Below are positions 15,357 through 27,451 of a DNA stretch of 40,999 nt, one piece after another. The notes beneath the pieces were generated by a model. The model worked only from the letters and a program-made list of their open reading frames with translations. It did not search any database and was not told where the DNA came from. The position numbers and the translations under genes are program-made. This DNA is from Actinomycetes bacterium (GTDB lineage: Bacteria; Actinomycetota; Acidimicrobiia; Acidimicrobiales; RAAP-2). The DNA lies in assembly GCA_021810205.1 (NCBI GenBank), contig JAJZJC010000025.1, positions 1-40,999 on the forward strand. Reading direction: 5' to 3'. Numbering within the stretch: position 1 is the stretch's first letter; every line of letters begins with the position of its first letter.

Positions 15357-16517
15357 ATGGCCGGACCTGGCACCGATTCGAGCATTCCCCGCAGCGGTCG
15401 CGGGGTCCTCCCCGGCCAGCACATCGAACATGCGATCAGGGCCGGGTACATCGACGCCGGTCGCTTCAAGATCCCGCCCGAGAACGTCCAGCCCGCCAGC
15501 CTCGATCTGCGTCTCGGTGAGACCGCCGTACGGATCCGCTGCAGCTTCCTTCCCGGACGCGAGACCGTCGCGAGCAAGCTCGAGGAGTACACGCTCGACG
15601 AGATCGACCTCCGTCGGGGCGCCATGCTCGAGGTCGGTCATCCGTACCTGATCGAGCTGAAGGAGCGCCTCCACCTGCCCGAGGGACTGCGCGCCAAGGC
15701 GAACCCCAAGAGCTCGACGGGGCGTATCGACGTGTTCACCCGGGTCGTGACGGACCGCAGCGAACGCTTCGATGAGATTGCCAACGGCTACGACGGCGCC
15801 TTGTACCTCGAAGTCGTGCCGCTCTCCTTCGCGATCAAGGTAGGAGAGGACCTCACGCTGAACCAGCTGCGCCTCGCCATCGGGCGGCCCACCCTCGACG
15901 ACACAGACATCCGCGAGGTGCACGACCGCCAGCCGCTCCTCTACCGAGGCGACAGACCCGTGCCGACCGACGAGCTGGTGCTCTCGAACGGCCTCTTCCT
16001 CGGCCTCGACCTACACGGCGACGAGCGTGGCCGGGTAGGGTACTCGGCCCGCGAGCACGCCCCGCTCCTCGACCTCCAGCGGGCCGGCGCGCTCGACCCC
16101 GAGGCCTTCTTCAGCCCGGTGGTGCACGAGCGCGGCGACCGGCTGGTGCTCTCGCCCAACAAGTTCTACCTCCTCATGTCCGACGATGCCGTCTCGGTAC
16201 CGCCAGACCTCGCCGCCGAGATGACCGCCTACGACCCAACGAGCGGCGAGCTCAGGACTCACTACGCGGGGTTCTTCGACCCCGGCTTCGGGTTCGACCC
16301 CGCCGGGGCCTTCCGCGGCTCACGCGCAGCGCTCGAAGTGCGAGCACACGACGTCCCGTTCATGATCGAGCACGGGCAAGCGGTGTGCAAGCTCACTTTC
16401 GAGCACATGCTCGAGGCGCCGGAGATCCTCTACGGCACGACCATCGGCTCGTCATACCAGCGCCAGGGGGAGACGCTCAGCCGCTACTTCCGCCGAGCGG
16501 GCGCGACGAGATCCTGA
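15357..16517 (+). CDS. dcd: 2'-deoxycytidine 5'-triphosphate deaminase, long form
   Basis: 386 residues, matching the tandem-domain (about 370-residue) deaminases annotated as dCTP deaminase. The N-terminal repeat contains VQPASLDLRLG and the active-site segment NPKSSTGRIDVFTRVVTD. The second repeat has HYAGFFDPGFGF, ALEVRAHDVPFMIEHGQ and CKLTFEHM. It would deaminate dCTP to dUTP in the cytoplasm, feeding thymidylate synthesis. The start ATG 15357 lacks a ribosome-binding site but lies 7 nt after TATCAT, suggesting a leaderless transcript. It converges on atpC, with stops 15 bp apart. Confidence 0.88.
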   Translation: MAGPGTDSSIPRSGRGVLPGQHIEHAIRAGYIDAGRFKIPPENVQPASLDLRLGETAVRIRCSFLPGRETVASKLEEYTLDEIDLRRGAMLEVGHPYLIELKERLHLPEGLRAKANPKSSTGRIDVFTRVVTDRSERFDEIANGYDGALYLEVVPLSFAIKVGEDLTLNQLRLAIGRPTLDDTDIREVHDRQPLLYRGDRPVPTDELVLSNGLFLGLDLHGDERGRVGYSAREHAPLLDLQRAGALDPEAFFSPVVHERGDRLVLSPNKFYLLMSDDAVSVPPDLAAEMTAYDPTSGELRTHYAGFFDPGFGFDPAGAFRGSRAALEVRAHDVPFMIEHGQAVCKLTFEHMLEAPEILYGTTIGSSYQRQGETLSRYFRRAGATRS

Positions 16518-16537
16518 TCGGATCGGCAAGGATCAGG
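16513..16537. terminator. Inverted repeat spanning convergent stop codons
   Basis: CCTGATC (16513-16519) and GATCAGG (16531-16537) form a 7-bp stem with an 11-nt loop. It contains the stop codon of the dCTP deaminase gene and that of atpC on the other strand. It could be a small bidirectional terminator; the stem is short and has no T-run. Confidence 0.35.
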
Positions 16538-17062
16538 CCGACGTCGTCGCGCCGGCGACCTCCAGGCGCACCTCAGCGCGCCGCAGGTCCGCCTCGGCTT
16601 GCGCCAGCTCGATCTCCTCGGGCGTCGGAGCGACGTCGCCGCCTCCACTGGTGCCTTCGGCACGCGCGGCGGTCCCTTCACCCCGACCCGTCACGGCACG
16701 CAGCTCCTCCACGCGGGCCTCGGCCGCCGCCCGGGCACGCTCGGCTCGGGGCACGTCGATCGCGGTCGCGAGCTCCGCGATCCCGGCGAGCAGCGTCGCC
16801 CGGGTGCTGCGACCCTCGCCACCGTCGAGGCCCGGACCCGTCTCGACGTGCAGGTAGCCGCCGTGGACAGCGAGGCGCACGGGATCACCCTCGGGCAGGT
16901 CGACGCGGACCTCGCCTGGCGCCACGTCGGTGACGATCGGGGTATGACCGTCGAGGATCGTGAGATCGCCGTCCGAGCTGCGCAGGACGAGCGCGCGGGC
17001 GTCGGCCCGAAAAAGCTCGGCCACGGGCGTCAGGACCGACACCGCGAAGGTGCCGTCGGGCA

Positions 17063-17063
<1 letters not shown>
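16533..17063 (-). CDS. atpC: F1Fo ATP synthase epsilon subunit
   Basis: 176 residues, longer than the usual 120-140. The N-terminal beta-sandwich is clear (FAVSVLTPVAELF, LTILDGHTPIVTDVAPGEV, AVHGGYLHVE). The C-terminal helical region carries a Gly/Ala/Glu-rich insert of about 30 residues (GRGEGTAARAEGTSGGGD) between its two helices. Epsilon belongs to the rotor central stalk and in many bacteria inhibits ATP hydrolysis through its C-terminal helices, so the insert could alter that regulation. Its ATG overlaps the atpD stop by one base. It is the last gene of the ATP synthase operon. Confidence 0.93.
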
Positions 17064-19431
<2,368 letters not shown>

Positions 19432-19434
19432 GGC

Positions 19435-20958
19435 TCAGTCGACCTTCCCAGTGTCGAACCCCTCGAGGAAGCTCCGCATCGCCGCGTCGAGCTCGGACTC
19501 CTCGGGGAGCTTGCCCGTGGAACGGAGCTCCGAGAGGAGCTCGGCGTGGTTGGCACGCATGTACTCGCGCAGTTCGGTCTCGAAGCGGCGCGTCTGCTCC
19601 ACCGGCACCGAGTCGGCCCAGCCGTGGGTGCCGGCATAGATCACGATGACCTGCTCTTCGACCGGGATCGGCTCGTTCTGCGGCTGCTTCAAGAGCTCGG
19701 TGAGCCGGTAGCCGCGGTCGAGTTGCGCCTGGGAGATCCGGTCGAGCTCGGATCCGAAGGTGGCGAACGCCTCGAGCTCGCGGAACTGGGCGAGGTCCAG
19801 CTTCAAGGTTCCCGACACCGACCGCATCGCCCGCAGCTGCGCTGCGCCACCCACACGGGACACCGAGTTCCCGACGTTGATGGCCGGCCGGACGCCCGCA
19901 TAGAAGAGGTCCGACTCCAAGAACACCTGCCCGTCGGTGATCGAGATGACGTTCGTCGGGATGTACGCCGAGATGTCGCCGGCCTTGGTCTCGATGATCG
20001 GGAGGGCCGTCAGCGAACCGCCACCGAGCGCCTCGGAGAGCTTGGCCGCACGCTCGAGGAGGCGGCTGTGAAGGTAGAAGACGTCGCCGGGGTAGGCCTC
20101 GCGGCCCGGCGGGCGACGGAGCAGGAGGGAGATCTGCCGGTACGCCTCCGCCTGCTTGGAGAGGTCGTCGTAGACGATGAGCGCTGCCTCGCCGCTCTCC
20201 ATCCAGTGCTGGCCCATCGCGCACCCGGCGTAGGGCGCCAGGTACTTGTAGGGCGCGGGGTCACCGGCGGAGGCCACCACGACGACCGTGTAGTCGAGGG
20301 CGCCGTGGCTCTCGAGCGTGCTCACGGTCTGGGCGACCGACGAGTTCTTCTGCCCCACCGCGACGTAGATGCACTTCACGCCCGTGTCGCGCTGATTCAG
20401 GATCGTGTCGACGGCGATCGTGGTCTTGCCGGTCTTGCGGTCGCCGATGATGAGCTCGCGCTGGCCCCGCCCGATGGGGGTCATGGCGTCAATCGCCTTG
20501 ATCCCAGTCTGGAGCGGCTCGGAGACGGGCTGGCGCCCGACGATGCCCGGCGCCTGCACCTCCATCCGGCGCGTGGTCTCGGTCACGACCGGGCCCTTGC
20601 CGTCGAGCGGCTCGCCCAACGCGTTCACCACCCGCCCGAGCAGCGCGTCCCCGACCGGTACCGAGAGGATCCGGCCGGTGGCCTTCACCGCCTGCTCCTC
20701 TTGGAGGGTATCGACCTCGCCCAGGACGACCGCGCCGATGGTGTCCTCGTCCAGGTTCAGCGCGAGCCCGAGGGTGCCGTCTTCGAACTCGAGCAACTCG
20801 TTCACCGCTGCGTTCGGCAGCCCCGACACCCTCGCGATGCCGTCCCCCACCTCCACGATGCGGCCGATCTGCTCGGCGCCCACCGAGGGCACGTAGTCGG
20901 CGACGTGGCGCCGCAGCGCCTCGGTGATCTCGTTGGCGTCGATCGTCAGCTCTGACAT
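19435..20958 (-). CDS. atpA: F1Fo ATP synthase alpha subunit
   Basis: 507 residues. Walker A is [11 protein letters not shown], the [10 protein letters not shown] segment and the signature region [17 protein letters not shown] are present, and the N-terminus [17 protein letters not shown] matches family starts. Non-catalytic nucleotide-binding subunit of F1. ATG 20958 is chosen by this homology; the open frame runs 44 codons further upstream into atpH without resemblance. A single base separates it from the atpH stop. Confidence 0.98.
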   Translation of the reverse strand: MSELTIDANEITEALRRHVADYVPSVGAEQIGRIVEVGDGIARVSGLPNAAVNELLEFEDGTLGLALNLDEDTIGAVVLGEVDTLQEEQAVKATGRILSVPVGDALLGRVVNALGEPLDGKGPVVTETTRRMEVQAPGIVGRQPVSEPLQTGIKAIDAMTPIGRGQRELIIGDRKTGKTTIAVDTILNQRDTGVKCIYVAVGQKNSSVAQTVSTLESHGALDYTVVVVASAGDPAPYKYLAPYAGCAMGQHWMESGEAALIVYDDLSKQAEAYRQISLLLRRPPGREAYPGDVFYLHSRLLERAAKLSEALGGGSLTALPIIETKAGDISAYIPTNVISITDGQVFLESDLFYAGVRPAINVGNSVSRVGGAAQLRAMRSVSGTLKLDLAQFRELEAFATFGSELDRISQAQLDRGYRLTELLKQPQNEPIPVEEQVIVIYAGTHGWADSVPVEQTRRFETELREYMRANHAELLSELRSTGKLPEESELDAAMRSFLEGFDTGKVD

Positions 20959-20959
20959 G

Positions 20960-22012
20960 TCAGCTCCTCGTGCCCCCTGTGTCCTGGGGCTTTTCACCCA
21001 GTGTGCCTTGTCCGCCCTGCGGGCCCTCCACCTGTCTCGCCCCGTGGGTCCCCGAAGCTGGCCCGCCGGCCGCGCCCGCTGCCGCGCCACGATGCGCTTC
21101 GAGCGCCGCGTGCGAGAAGCCGAAGTCTGTCCACCCGCCCATCGTCACGTGCTCGCGCAGGCGATCGAGCCGCCCGCGAGCCGTCTCGTCGAGCTGGAGG
21201 TCCCCGATCTGGATGTTCACGCCTGCAAGCAACGCCGGGTCGACGGTCACCTGGAGCTCGACCGGCGCGCCGACGAGCGCGCGTAGCGTGCGCTCGAGCT
21301 TGCCGCGCTCGTCCTCGGTCACCTGCTGGCCGGCGCGCACCCTCGCCACCCGCCATCCTCGAGCGCTCGCGGTCTGCTCCACCAGCCAGTCGAGGGTGCC
21401 CACGATGTCGCGTGGCCTGCCGCCCACGACCGCGTAGTCGACGAGCCGCAGCGTCGCGGCGTGGACCTTGCCGGCGAGCAGGTCGTCGACGACAGCCCGG
21501 CGGACACCGGCCGGCAAGTCGCGGTCGCCGAGCGCGCCGCGCAGCTCGGGCGTGGCGGCGACCATCCGGGCGAACCGAAAGAGCTGGTCCTCGACCTCGT
21601 CGAGCTCGGCCGTCGGCACGTCCTCGAAAAGCGCCGCCGCGTAGCCGCCGACGCGCATCCGTGCCGCCACGTGGCCGAGCGGCTGCTCCTCGGCCCCAGG
21701 CGTCTCGTGGACCTGGCGAAGCCTGTGCGCGAGCCACGTGATTGCCGCGGGCACCTCTTGGGCAGGCACCGCACCCGCCGCGTACGCGCAGAGCCGCTGC
21801 GCCGGCACCCCCACCTTGTGCTCGAGGAGCTCCGCGAGCACGCCGCGGCGCGCACGCGCCGGCACGCCGACATCGGTCAGCGCGGAGCGCAGCTCGGGGT
21901 TCCTCGTGAGCTGGCGGTCGACCGCGGCGACATCGACGACGAGGCGGGCTCGCTCGTCGTCACTCAGCATGTCGACGACGGCAGCCGCGTAGCCCTGGAC
22001 TGCAGGGTTCAC
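20960..22012 (-). CDS. atpH: F1Fo ATP synthase delta subunit with duplicated N-terminal domain
   Basis: 350 residues, almost twice the usual 175-180. Residues 7-103 and 123-219 are two copies of the OSCP/delta N-terminal helical bundle. They align with an offset of about 116: GYAAAV / [14 protein letters not shown] / [19 protein letters not shown] / [17 protein letters not shown] / RLVDYA. A single C-terminal beta domain follows ([34 protein letters not shown]). About 50 Gly/Gln-rich residues form the tail. Delta links the peripheral stalk to F1. The b subunit is a separate gene here, overlapping by four bases (GTGA), unlike the mycobacterial b-delta fusion. Confidence 0.93.
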   Translation of the reverse strand: MNPAVQGYAAAVVDMLSDDERARLVVDVAAVDRQLTRNPELRSALTDVGVPARARRGVLAELLEHKVGVPAQRLCAYAAGAVPAQEVPAAITWLAHRLRQVHETPGAEEQPLGHVAARMRVGGYAAALFEDVPTAELDEVEDQLFRFARMVAATPELRGALGDRDLPAGVRRAVVDDLLAGKVHAATLRLVDYAVVGGRPRDIVGTLDWLVEQTASARGWRVARVRAGQQVTEDERGKLERTLRALVGAPVELQVTVDPALLAGVNIQIGDLQLDETARGRLDRLREHVTMGGWTDFGFSHAALEAHRGAAAGAAGGPASGTHGARQVEGPQGGQGTLGEKPQDTGGTRS

Positions 22013-22524
22013 GACTCGACGACGCTCGGCTCGCCAGCCAGTGCGCTGACCGCCGCGTCGATCAGGTCGGCATGCGCGGCCGCGTCCATCTCGCGCCCGA
22101 TGATGCGCTCGACGACGTCGACAACCACCTCGCCCAGGCGTTGCGCGGCCTCCTCGAGGGCGCGCTGGCGGGCGAGGCGCACCTGCTCCTGCGCGCTCGA
22201 CAGCAGCCGCTCGTACTCCTGCTCACCGCGGGTATGCGCGTCGGCCGCGAGCCTCTCGGCAGTGCGCTGCGCCTGCTCGACGATCTCGCGAGCCCGCATC
22301 CGCGCCTCTTCGAGCGCTTCGCGTCGCCGTTCCTCGTCCAATTGGGCTTCTGCCTTCGCCTCGTCTGCTGCCGCGAGCTGCGCTCGGATCGCTTCCTGGC
22401 GAGCCTGCAGCTCCCGGTTGACCGTCGGCACCAGGTACTTGGCCACCACGAGCAGCACGAGGACGAAGGCGACCAGCTCGGCGATGAACGTCCCGTTCGG
22501 GACGATGAAGATGCTGGATTCCAT
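22009..22524 (-). CDS. atpF: F1Fo ATP synthase b subunit
   Basis: 171 residues with one N-terminal transmembrane segment (FIAELVAFVLVLLVVAKYLV) followed by a long charged coiled coil (EAIRAQLAAADEAKAEAQLDEE and onwards). It forms the peripheral stator stalk. ATG 22524 is used; GTG 22527 immediately before it is in frame and equally served by the GGAG sequence. The stop overlaps the GTG of atpH, indicating translational coupling of the two stator subunits. Confidence 0.95.
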   Translation of the reverse strand: MESSIFIVPNGTFIAELVAFVLVLLVVAKYLVPTVNRELQARQEAIRAQLAAADEAKAEAQLDEERRREALEEARMRAREIVEQAQRTAERLAADAHTRGEQEYERLLSSAQEQVRLARQRALEEAAQRLGEVVVDVVERIIGREMDAAAHADLIDAAVSALAGEPSVVES

Positions 22525-22557
22525 CACGGTGTGCTCCGTGCGCCTCCCTGTCCCCGA

Positions 22558-22815
22558 CTACTTCTTGTAGAGGACGAAGACGAAGAGCACGGTGAAGGCG
22601 AGGTTGATGAAGTACATCGCCTCCACCAGGCCGACGGTCAGGAACATGATGGTGAAGAGACGCCCCTGGGCTTCCGGCTGGCGTGCCACGCCAGCGATCG
22701 TCTGGCTTCCGGCGAGGCCGTCACCGATCGCGGCGCCGATGGCACCGCCACCGAGCGCCAGGCCGCCGCCGATCATGGCGCCGGCCATCTGCGTCGGGTA
22801 ATGGGTTGTAGCCAT
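22558..22815 (-). CDS. atpE: F1Fo ATP synthase c subunit
   Basis: 85 residues and two transmembrane helices. Helix 1 has a glycine-rich packing motif ([16 protein letters not shown]), the polar loop is ARQPE (R45-Q46-P47), and the ion-carrying carboxylate is E65 in [14 protein letters not shown]. The helix-2 sequence is very close to that of Mycobacterium. The Gln/Ser partners of Na+-coupled c subunits are not apparent, so proton coupling is likely. Confidence 0.97.
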   Translation of the reverse strand: MATTHYPTQMAGAMIGGGLALGGGAIGAAIGDGLAGSQTIAGVARQPEAQGRLFTIMFLTVGLVEAMYFINLAFTVLFVFVLYKK

Positions 22816-22856
22816 TTCTTCCCTTTCTCCTCCAGTAGAGAGCTGTTGTCGACTGG

Positions 22857-23651
22857 TCAGTGGTCGGTGGTGGCCATCGCGGTGTCGTAGTACAAGATGG
22901 CCAAGAGGGCGAAGATGAAGGCCTGGATGGGGCCGATGAGGAAGACGTCGAAGAGCTTCCAGACGACCCCGAGCACGACCACCCAGATGTCGCCGAGGGG
23001 GGCCGACCCCAGCTTCCAGGCGCCGAGCGCCGCGATCAGCGTGAGCATCAAGCCACCGGAGAACAGGTTCCCGAAGAGCCGGAGTGCCAGCGTCACCGGC
23101 TTCGCGATCTCCTCGACCATGTTGATGAAGCCGTTGAAGAGGAAGAGTGCCTTGGGGAATGGCTGCCCGAAGTAGTGCCGCAGGTACCCGCCGATGCCGC
23201 GCGTGCGGATCGACGAGATGTGCACGCCGACGATCACGAAGACCGCCATTGCCAACGGGAGGTTCACGTCCGCGGTGGGTGGGCCGAGCGCCTCCACTTT
23301 GGCGCCGATGTCGAAGATCTCGAAGAAGTTCGCGACGAGGATGAAGATGAACAACGCGAGGGCGAGGGGGATGACCTTCCGGCCCCGGGGACCGATCGAG
23401 CCATCCACCTGCCTGGTGACGGTGTCGACCCCCATCTCCCAGACCAGCTGGTACTTGCTGGGCGCGAGCGGGTTCGACTTACGGTGAAGAAGGACGACCA
23501 TGAGAACGACCACGACCAATGCGGCACCCGTCGTCCACATCGTGTCGAGGTCCCAGGTGAGACCGCCGAACTTGGCGGTGAGATGTGTCCCCACCGTGAT
23601 GTTGACTGCCAGCATGGAGCGCAGCATCAAGAACGCGCCGGGGAGGCCCAT
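22857..23651 (-). CDS. atpB: F1Fo ATP synthase a subunit
   Basis: 264 residues, with five to six membrane helices. The essential arginine is in [17 protein letters not shown], and the C-terminal helix contains [18 protein letters not shown]. It forms the proton half-channels against the c ring. ATG 23651 lies 2 nt after the stop of the upstream gene; later Met codons (about residues 9 and 13) are possible starts. The N-terminus is short, with no obvious signal peptide. Confidence 0.95.
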   Translation of the reverse strand: MGLPGAFLMLRSMLAVNITVGTHLTAKFGGLTWDLDTMWTTGAALVVVVLMVVLLHRKSNPLAPSKYQLVWEMGVDTVTRQVDGSIGPRGRKVIPLALALFIFILVANFFEIFDIGAKVEALGPPTADVNLPLAMAVFVIVGVHISSIRTRGIGGYLRHYFGQPFPKALFLFNGFINMVEEIAKPVTLALRLFGNLFSGGLMLTLIAALGAWKLGSAPLGDIWVVVLGVVWKLFDVFLIGPIQAFIFALLAILYYDTAMATTDH

Positions 23652-23653
23652 GG

Positions 23654-24100
23654 TCAGGCGGCTCCCACTCCGTCATCGGGCACCTCGACGACCTCGCCTG
23701 CAGCCGCGCTCGCCCCCATCTTCAGCATCGAGCGGGTGACGTTCGCCAAGAGCAGGAACTGGAACAGCGCGACACCGCCGATGATCCCGAGCCCGAGCGG
23801 CGGATCGACCCACACCAAGACGAGCGCCACAACCGTCATGAGCATGAGGCGCCCGAGGGTGTTCATGGCCAGCGGACGGCGCTTGTTCGCCTGCGCCCTG
23901 GCACCCACCTTCAACACGGATCGCAGGATGAGGCGGAAGTTCCCCATGCCCATGCCCAGCCCGATGCACAGGCCGAGCGCTGCCCAGGGCTGGTCGAAGA
24001 AGAGCAGCGCGGCGAGGCCGACGACACCCAGGATCAGCGCCGCGACCATCGTGCGGCGCGCCACCACGGCGACATCGGGAAGTTGGAACCGTTCGAACAC
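23654..24100 (-). CDS. atpI: AtpI-like ATP synthase assembly/accessory membrane protein
   Basis: 148 residues, start GTG 24100, preceded by a purine-rich AGAAAGAGATTAGAGA. Four hydrophobic segments are visible: MVAALILGVVGLAALLFF, ALGLCIGLGMGMGNF, MLMTVVALVLVWV and LGLGIIGGVALFQFLLLAN. Position and topology match the ATP synthase protein I family found just before atpB, which is implicated in c-ring assembly or Mg2+ transport. The sequence itself is weakly conserved, so the assignment rests largely on context. Confidence 0.75.
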   Translation of the reverse strand: MFERFQLPDVAVVARRTMVAALILGVVGLAALLFFDQPWAALGLCIGLGMGMGNFRLILRSVLKVGARAQANKRRPLAMNTLGRLMLMTVVALVLVWVDPPLGLGIIGGVALFQFLLLANVTRSMLKMGASAAAGEVVEVPDDGVGAA

Positions 24101-24192
24101 TCTCTAATCTCTTTCTCGGTCCCCGCCCCACGCGCCGGACTCGGCACAGGGTGCACAGGGGGCGTCGACGCCGGCCGGAGCTCTCACGCCGC

Positions 24193-24420
24193 TCAGAGGT
24201 ACTTGCGGAACTGGTTGACGGCGAGCAGGACGGCAGACAATACACCGAACGCGAGTCCCGCGATCGTGATCCAAGGCAGGGTGCCGAAGCTCGCGTCGAG
24301 CGCGTAGCCGATGCCACCGCCCAAGACGATCGCAATTGCGCACGCGGTGCCCACCCAGAACAGGTCGCCCAGCCTGGGCGCCGGTTTCCCACCGGGCTCT
24401 CCGCCGCCCGGCGTTTGCAT
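24193..24420 (-). CDS. atpZ: AtpZ/AtpI-family small membrane protein
   Basis: 75 residues with two membrane helices (FWVGTACAIAIVLGGGIGYALD and TIAGLAFGVLSAVLLAVNQF), typical of the short AtpZ partner encoded at the head of atp operons. The conserved GxxxGxxLD turn between helices is visible as GGGIGYALD. ATG 24420 is chosen over a start at 24555 because of a GGAG 9 nt upstream and the family's usual size. AtpZ-AtpI complexes have been linked to Mg2+/Ca2+ transport or Fo assembly in other bacteria. Confidence 0.8.
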   Translation of the reverse strand: MQTPGGGEPGGKPAPRLGDLFWVGTACAIAIVLGGGIGYALDASFGTLPWITIAGLAFGVLSAVLLAVNQFRKYL

Positions 24421-24570
24421 GGGAGGTTGCTCCGCCACCGCGTCCCGCGCGCTCGTCAGTGAACGTGCCCCGCATCGGTCCGACCTTCGCTCACGCGGAC
24501 GCGCGGACGGATCGCCGTCGGCAGTCAGGTCCGCGCTCGGCCCACCAGATGGCACCTGACACGTACGCCA

Positions 24571-25938
24571 TCATCGCGCCGGCCCTCGCCCGTCGGCAAA
24601 ACGATCGCTCGACCGGCGGCTCGTGCTCGGTGGCCTGGGGCGGTATGGGTCCTCACGCCGACGTCCGTGCCGTACGTTCCCATTGCCACCCGATCCCATG
24701 CTTGCGCCGCCCGGGTCCCGCGTGCCGTTGCCAGCAATGGCCATGTCACCAGCCCCATCGCTCGGAGCGGTGGTGACGCCTGGCGCACCGCGGCCATCGG
24801 TGGGCTCGCCGCCGGGCACCGCCGCCGCCGACTCCGGCCGGTGCCGCACCTCGGGGTGGAACCAGGTGAAGAGCGCCACCGCGAGGAGCGCGACGCCGAG
24901 CGGGATGAAGGGGTTGACCGCATGCAGGAAGAGGGGGAACAGGATGAATCCCGAGAGGATCGCCGTCCACGCCCACAGGATCACCACACTGCGACGGTGA
25001 CCGTGGCCCAGACGAAGCAACCGATGATGGATGTGGTCCTTGTCGGGGCGGTGGAAGCCCGTGCCGTGAGCCGTGCGCCGCATGAACGCAAACGCCATGT
25101 CGACGAGCGGGACGCCGAGAATGAAGAACGGAATGAAAAGAGGCGCGAAGAAGAAGTAGGTGGCCCCCGTCGTCGGGGACGACGGGGGAAGGCGGCCGCC
25201 GATCACCATCGTCGACGCGGACATCAAGAGGCCGAGGAGGAGCGCGCCGGCGTCGCCCATGAACATCTTGGCCGGGTGGAAGTTGAAGGGGAGGAAGCCG
25301 ATGCAGATACCGCACGCGATCACCGCGACCAGCGGGCCGATGTTTGTACGAGAGAGCACACCGATCGCCATGAGCCGCAGGCCGTAGATGGCGAGCGCCC
25401 CGCCGCCGATGGCCACGATGCCTGCGGCCAGCCCGTCGAGCCCGTCGATGATGTTCACCGCGTTCGCCAGAGCGATGACCCATAGTGCCATGATCAAGGG
25501 CGTGATCGAGGGGGTGAGCGAGATGAAGCCCCCGAGCGGGATCTTGATCCAGTACAGCGTGACCCCGAGGAAGTAGAGGATCGAGGCTGCCAGCACCTGC
25601 CCGGCGATCTTCGCCGGCGGGGACATGTCCCGGACATCGTCGACCAGCCCGACGCCGAAGATCGCCGCGGCCGCGAGCACCACGCCGAGCGGCTCGGAGG
25701 ACGCGACGAACACCGAGCCGAGCGGATGGAGCACCGCCGCGACAATCATGGCAGCACAGAACCCGAGGAACATCGCCGCCCCGCCGCCGTAGGGGGTCGT
25801 CTTCGTGTGGATCTTGCGCTCCGAGGGGAACGCAACGTAGCCGATCTTCCTCGAGATCCATGCGGCTGGGCCGCACGCGGCGGCGGTCACCGCGATGGCC
25901 ACTCCGAAGATCAGGGCGTAGGACCCGAGCGACGGCAT
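24571..25938 (-). CDS. wecA: Polyprenyl-phosphate GlcNAc-1-phosphate transferase (WecA/TagO/Rfe)
   Basis: 455 residues with about eleven membrane helices of the MraY/WecA family. Conserved sites: KIHTKTTPYGGG, the Mg2+-binding VGLVDDVRD, the NAVNIIDGLDGLAAG loop, KMFMGDAGALLLG and the cytoplasmic HIHHRLLRLGHG loop. It attaches a sugar-1-phosphate, probably GlcNAc-1-P, to decaprenyl/undecaprenyl phosphate, the first step of arabinogalactan linker or other wall polymers. The last 90 residues are a hydrophilic Gly/Arg/Pro-rich extension not needed by the family. It lies 24 nt after glyA and precedes the atp genes, as rfe does in Mycobacterium. Confidence 0.93.
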   Translation of the reverse strand: MPSLGSYALIFGVAIAVTAAACGPAAWISRKIGYVAFPSERKIHTKTTPYGGGAAMFLGFCAAMIVAAVLHPLGSVFVASSEPLGVVLAAAAIFGVGLVDDVRDMSPPAKIAGQVLAASILYFLGVTLYWIKIPLGGFISLTPSITPLIMALWVIALANAVNIIDGLDGLAAGIVAIGGGALAIYGLRLMAIGVLSRTNIGPLVAVIACGICIGFLPFNFHPAKMFMGDAGALLLGLLMSASTMVIGGRLPPSSPTTGATYFFFAPLFIPFFILGVPLVDMAFAFMRRTAHGTGFHRPDKDHIHHRLLRLGHGHRRSVVILWAWTAILSGFILFPLFLHAVNPFIPLGVALLAVALFTWFHPEVRHRPESAAAVPGGEPTDGRGAPGVTTAPSDGAGDMAIAGNGTRDPGGASMGSGGNGNVRHGRRREDPYRPRPPSTSRRSSDRFADGRGPAR

Positions 25939-25962
25939 CTCCCCAACCCTGCCGGGCCGGCC

Positions 25963-27357
25963 TTAGCCGGCGCCCGATACCAGGCCGGGAGGGTAGGGCG
26001 GGAAGGCCGCGCAGAGCTCCCGGACCTCGGCGCGCACCGCGGCGACGGCGCGTTCGTCCGCCCGATGCCGCAGCGTGCGCCCGATGAGCGATGCGATGCG
26101 CGCCATCTCGCCGGTGCCCATTCCGGCGGTCGTCTCCGCCGCCGACCCGAGGCGAAGGCCCGAGGTGACGAAGGGTGAACGGGGATCGTCGGGGATGGTG
26201 TTGCGGTTGCAGGTGATCCCAGCACGGTCGAGCACCTCCTGGGCCTCTTTGCCGGTGAGCTCGGCGTCGAAGGTCCGCAGGTCGACGAGGACCATGTGGT
26301 TCTCCGTGCCGCCCGAGACGAGACGGAATCCCTCTGCCCCGAGCGCCGCGCCGAGGGCCTGGCAGTTCTCGACGACCGCCGCCGCATAGCGCGCGAACGC
26401 CGGCTGGGACGCCTCGGCGAACGCGACGGCCTTGGCGGCGATGACGTGCTCGAGCGGGCCGCCTTGGAAGCCGGGGAACACGGCGTTGTCGATGGCCTTC
26501 GCCAGGTCGGCCCGGCACACGATGGCACCGCCGTGCGGGCCGCGCAGCGTCTTGTGGGTCGTAAAGGTCGTGACGTCGGCGACGCCGACGGGCGAGGGAT
26601 GGACCCCTCCCGCGATGAGCCCAATGGGATGCGCAGCGTCGAACATGAACAAGGCACCCACTTCGTCCGAGATCTCCCGGAAGGGCACCGGGTCGATGAT
26701 CCGGCTGTAGGCCGTCGAACCGGCCAGGATGAGACGCGGCTGCTCGCGTTTGGCGAGGTCGGCGACCTGGTCGAAGTCGATGACCTCGCCCGTCCCGTCG
26801 CCCCGCGCGGGAGTCACGCCGTAGGCCACGAACCGCCAGATCTTCGAGGTGATCGAGGCGGGCGACCCGTGGGTCAGATGACCACCGTGGTCCAGACGCA
26901 TCGAGAGGATGGTGTCGCCGGGCTCGAGCAAGGCCTGGTAGACGGCAAGGTTTGCGTTCGCGCCGGCGTGGGGTTGGACGTTCGCGTGCTCAGCACCGAA
27001 CAACGCCTTGGCCCGCTCCCGGGCGAGCTCCTCCACTTCGTCGATCACGTGGTTGCCGCCGTAGTACCGGCGGTACGGGTAGCCCTCCGAGTACTTGTTG
27101 GTGAGGACCGACCCCGTGGCTGCCAGGACGGCGGGCGAAGTGAAGTTCTCCGACGCGATCAGCTGGAGGGTCGTCGACTGGCGTGTGAGCTCGGCCGAGA
27201 GCAGGCGGGCGACCTCCGGGTCGCCGCTGAGCCAGGAGGAGAACGGCGTGCCGAAAGCGGGGTCACCTGCAGGTCCTGCCTGTCCGTTCCCATCGAGGGG
27301 GATCGTCGACGGCGGCGTCGACGGGCGTGGCACAGCAGTTCCCGTAGTCGTCGGCAT
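25963..27357 (-). CDS. glyA: Serine hydroxymethyltransferase
   Basis: 464 residues. PLP enzyme interconverting serine and glycine with tetrahydrofolate. The Schiff-base lysine is in TTHKTLRGPHGG; LQLIASENFTS, NKYSEGYPYRRYYGG, HAGANANLAVY and FQGGPLEH are present. The cofactor-stacking region reads FDAAHPIGLIAGG instead of the common DxAHxAGLVAAG, keeping Asp and His; this marks a divergent SHMT branch. The N-terminus has a Pro/Thr-rich extension of about 30 residues. ATG 27357 is favoured over the adjacent GTG 27360 because it lies 7 nt after TAGAGT and no ribosome-binding site is seen. Confidence 0.93.
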   Translation of the reverse strand: MPTTTGTAVPRPSTPPSTIPLDGNGQAGPAGDPAFGTPFSSWLSGDPEVARLLSAELTRQSTTLQLIASENFTSPAVLAATGSVLTNKYSEGYPYRRYYGGNHVIDEVEELARERAKALFGAEHANVQPHAGANANLAVYQALLEPGDTILSMRLDHGGHLTHGSPASITSKIWRFVAYGVTPARGDGTGEVIDFDQVADLAKREQPRLILAGSTAYSRIIDPVPFREISDEVGALFMFDAAHPIGLIAGGVHPSPVGVADVTTFTTHKTLRGPHGGAIVCRADLAKAIDNAVFPGFQGGPLEHVIAAKAVAFAEASQPAFARYAAAVVENCQALGAALGAEGFRLVSGGTENHMVLVDLRTFDAELTGKEAQEVLDRAGITCNRNTIPDDPRSPFVTSGLRLGSAAETTAGMGTGEMARIASLIGRTLRHRADERAVAAVRAEVRELCAAFPPYPPGLVSGAG

Positions 27358-27363
27358 CACGCC

Positions 27364-27391
27364 ACTCTACTGGCAGCGCGAGGTGGGTCAC
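27364..27391 (-). promoter_or_regulatory. Putative leaderless glyA promoter
   Basis: On the minus strand GTGACC (27391-27386; 4 of 6 matches to TTGACA), a 16-nt spacer and TAGAGT (27369-27364). The -10 ends 7 nt before ATG 27357, so transcription would begin on the start codon. It faces the thiolase promoter within the same 100-bp divergent spacer. Confidence 0.5.
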
Positions 27392-27421
27392 GGGCCACGC
27401 GCCACGAGCCGACCGCACGAA

Positions 27422-27451
27422 CCGACAGCGCGAGCCGACCGGTCGTAACCT
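27422..27451 (+). promoter_or_regulatory. Putative leaderless promoter of thiolase-like gene
   Basis: CCGACA (27422-27427; 4 of 6 matches to TTGACA), an 18-nt spacer and TAACCT (27446-27451). The -10 ends 7 nt before GTG 27458, again predicting a transcript without a leader. No Shine-Dalgarno sequence lies before this GTG. Confidence 0.5.
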
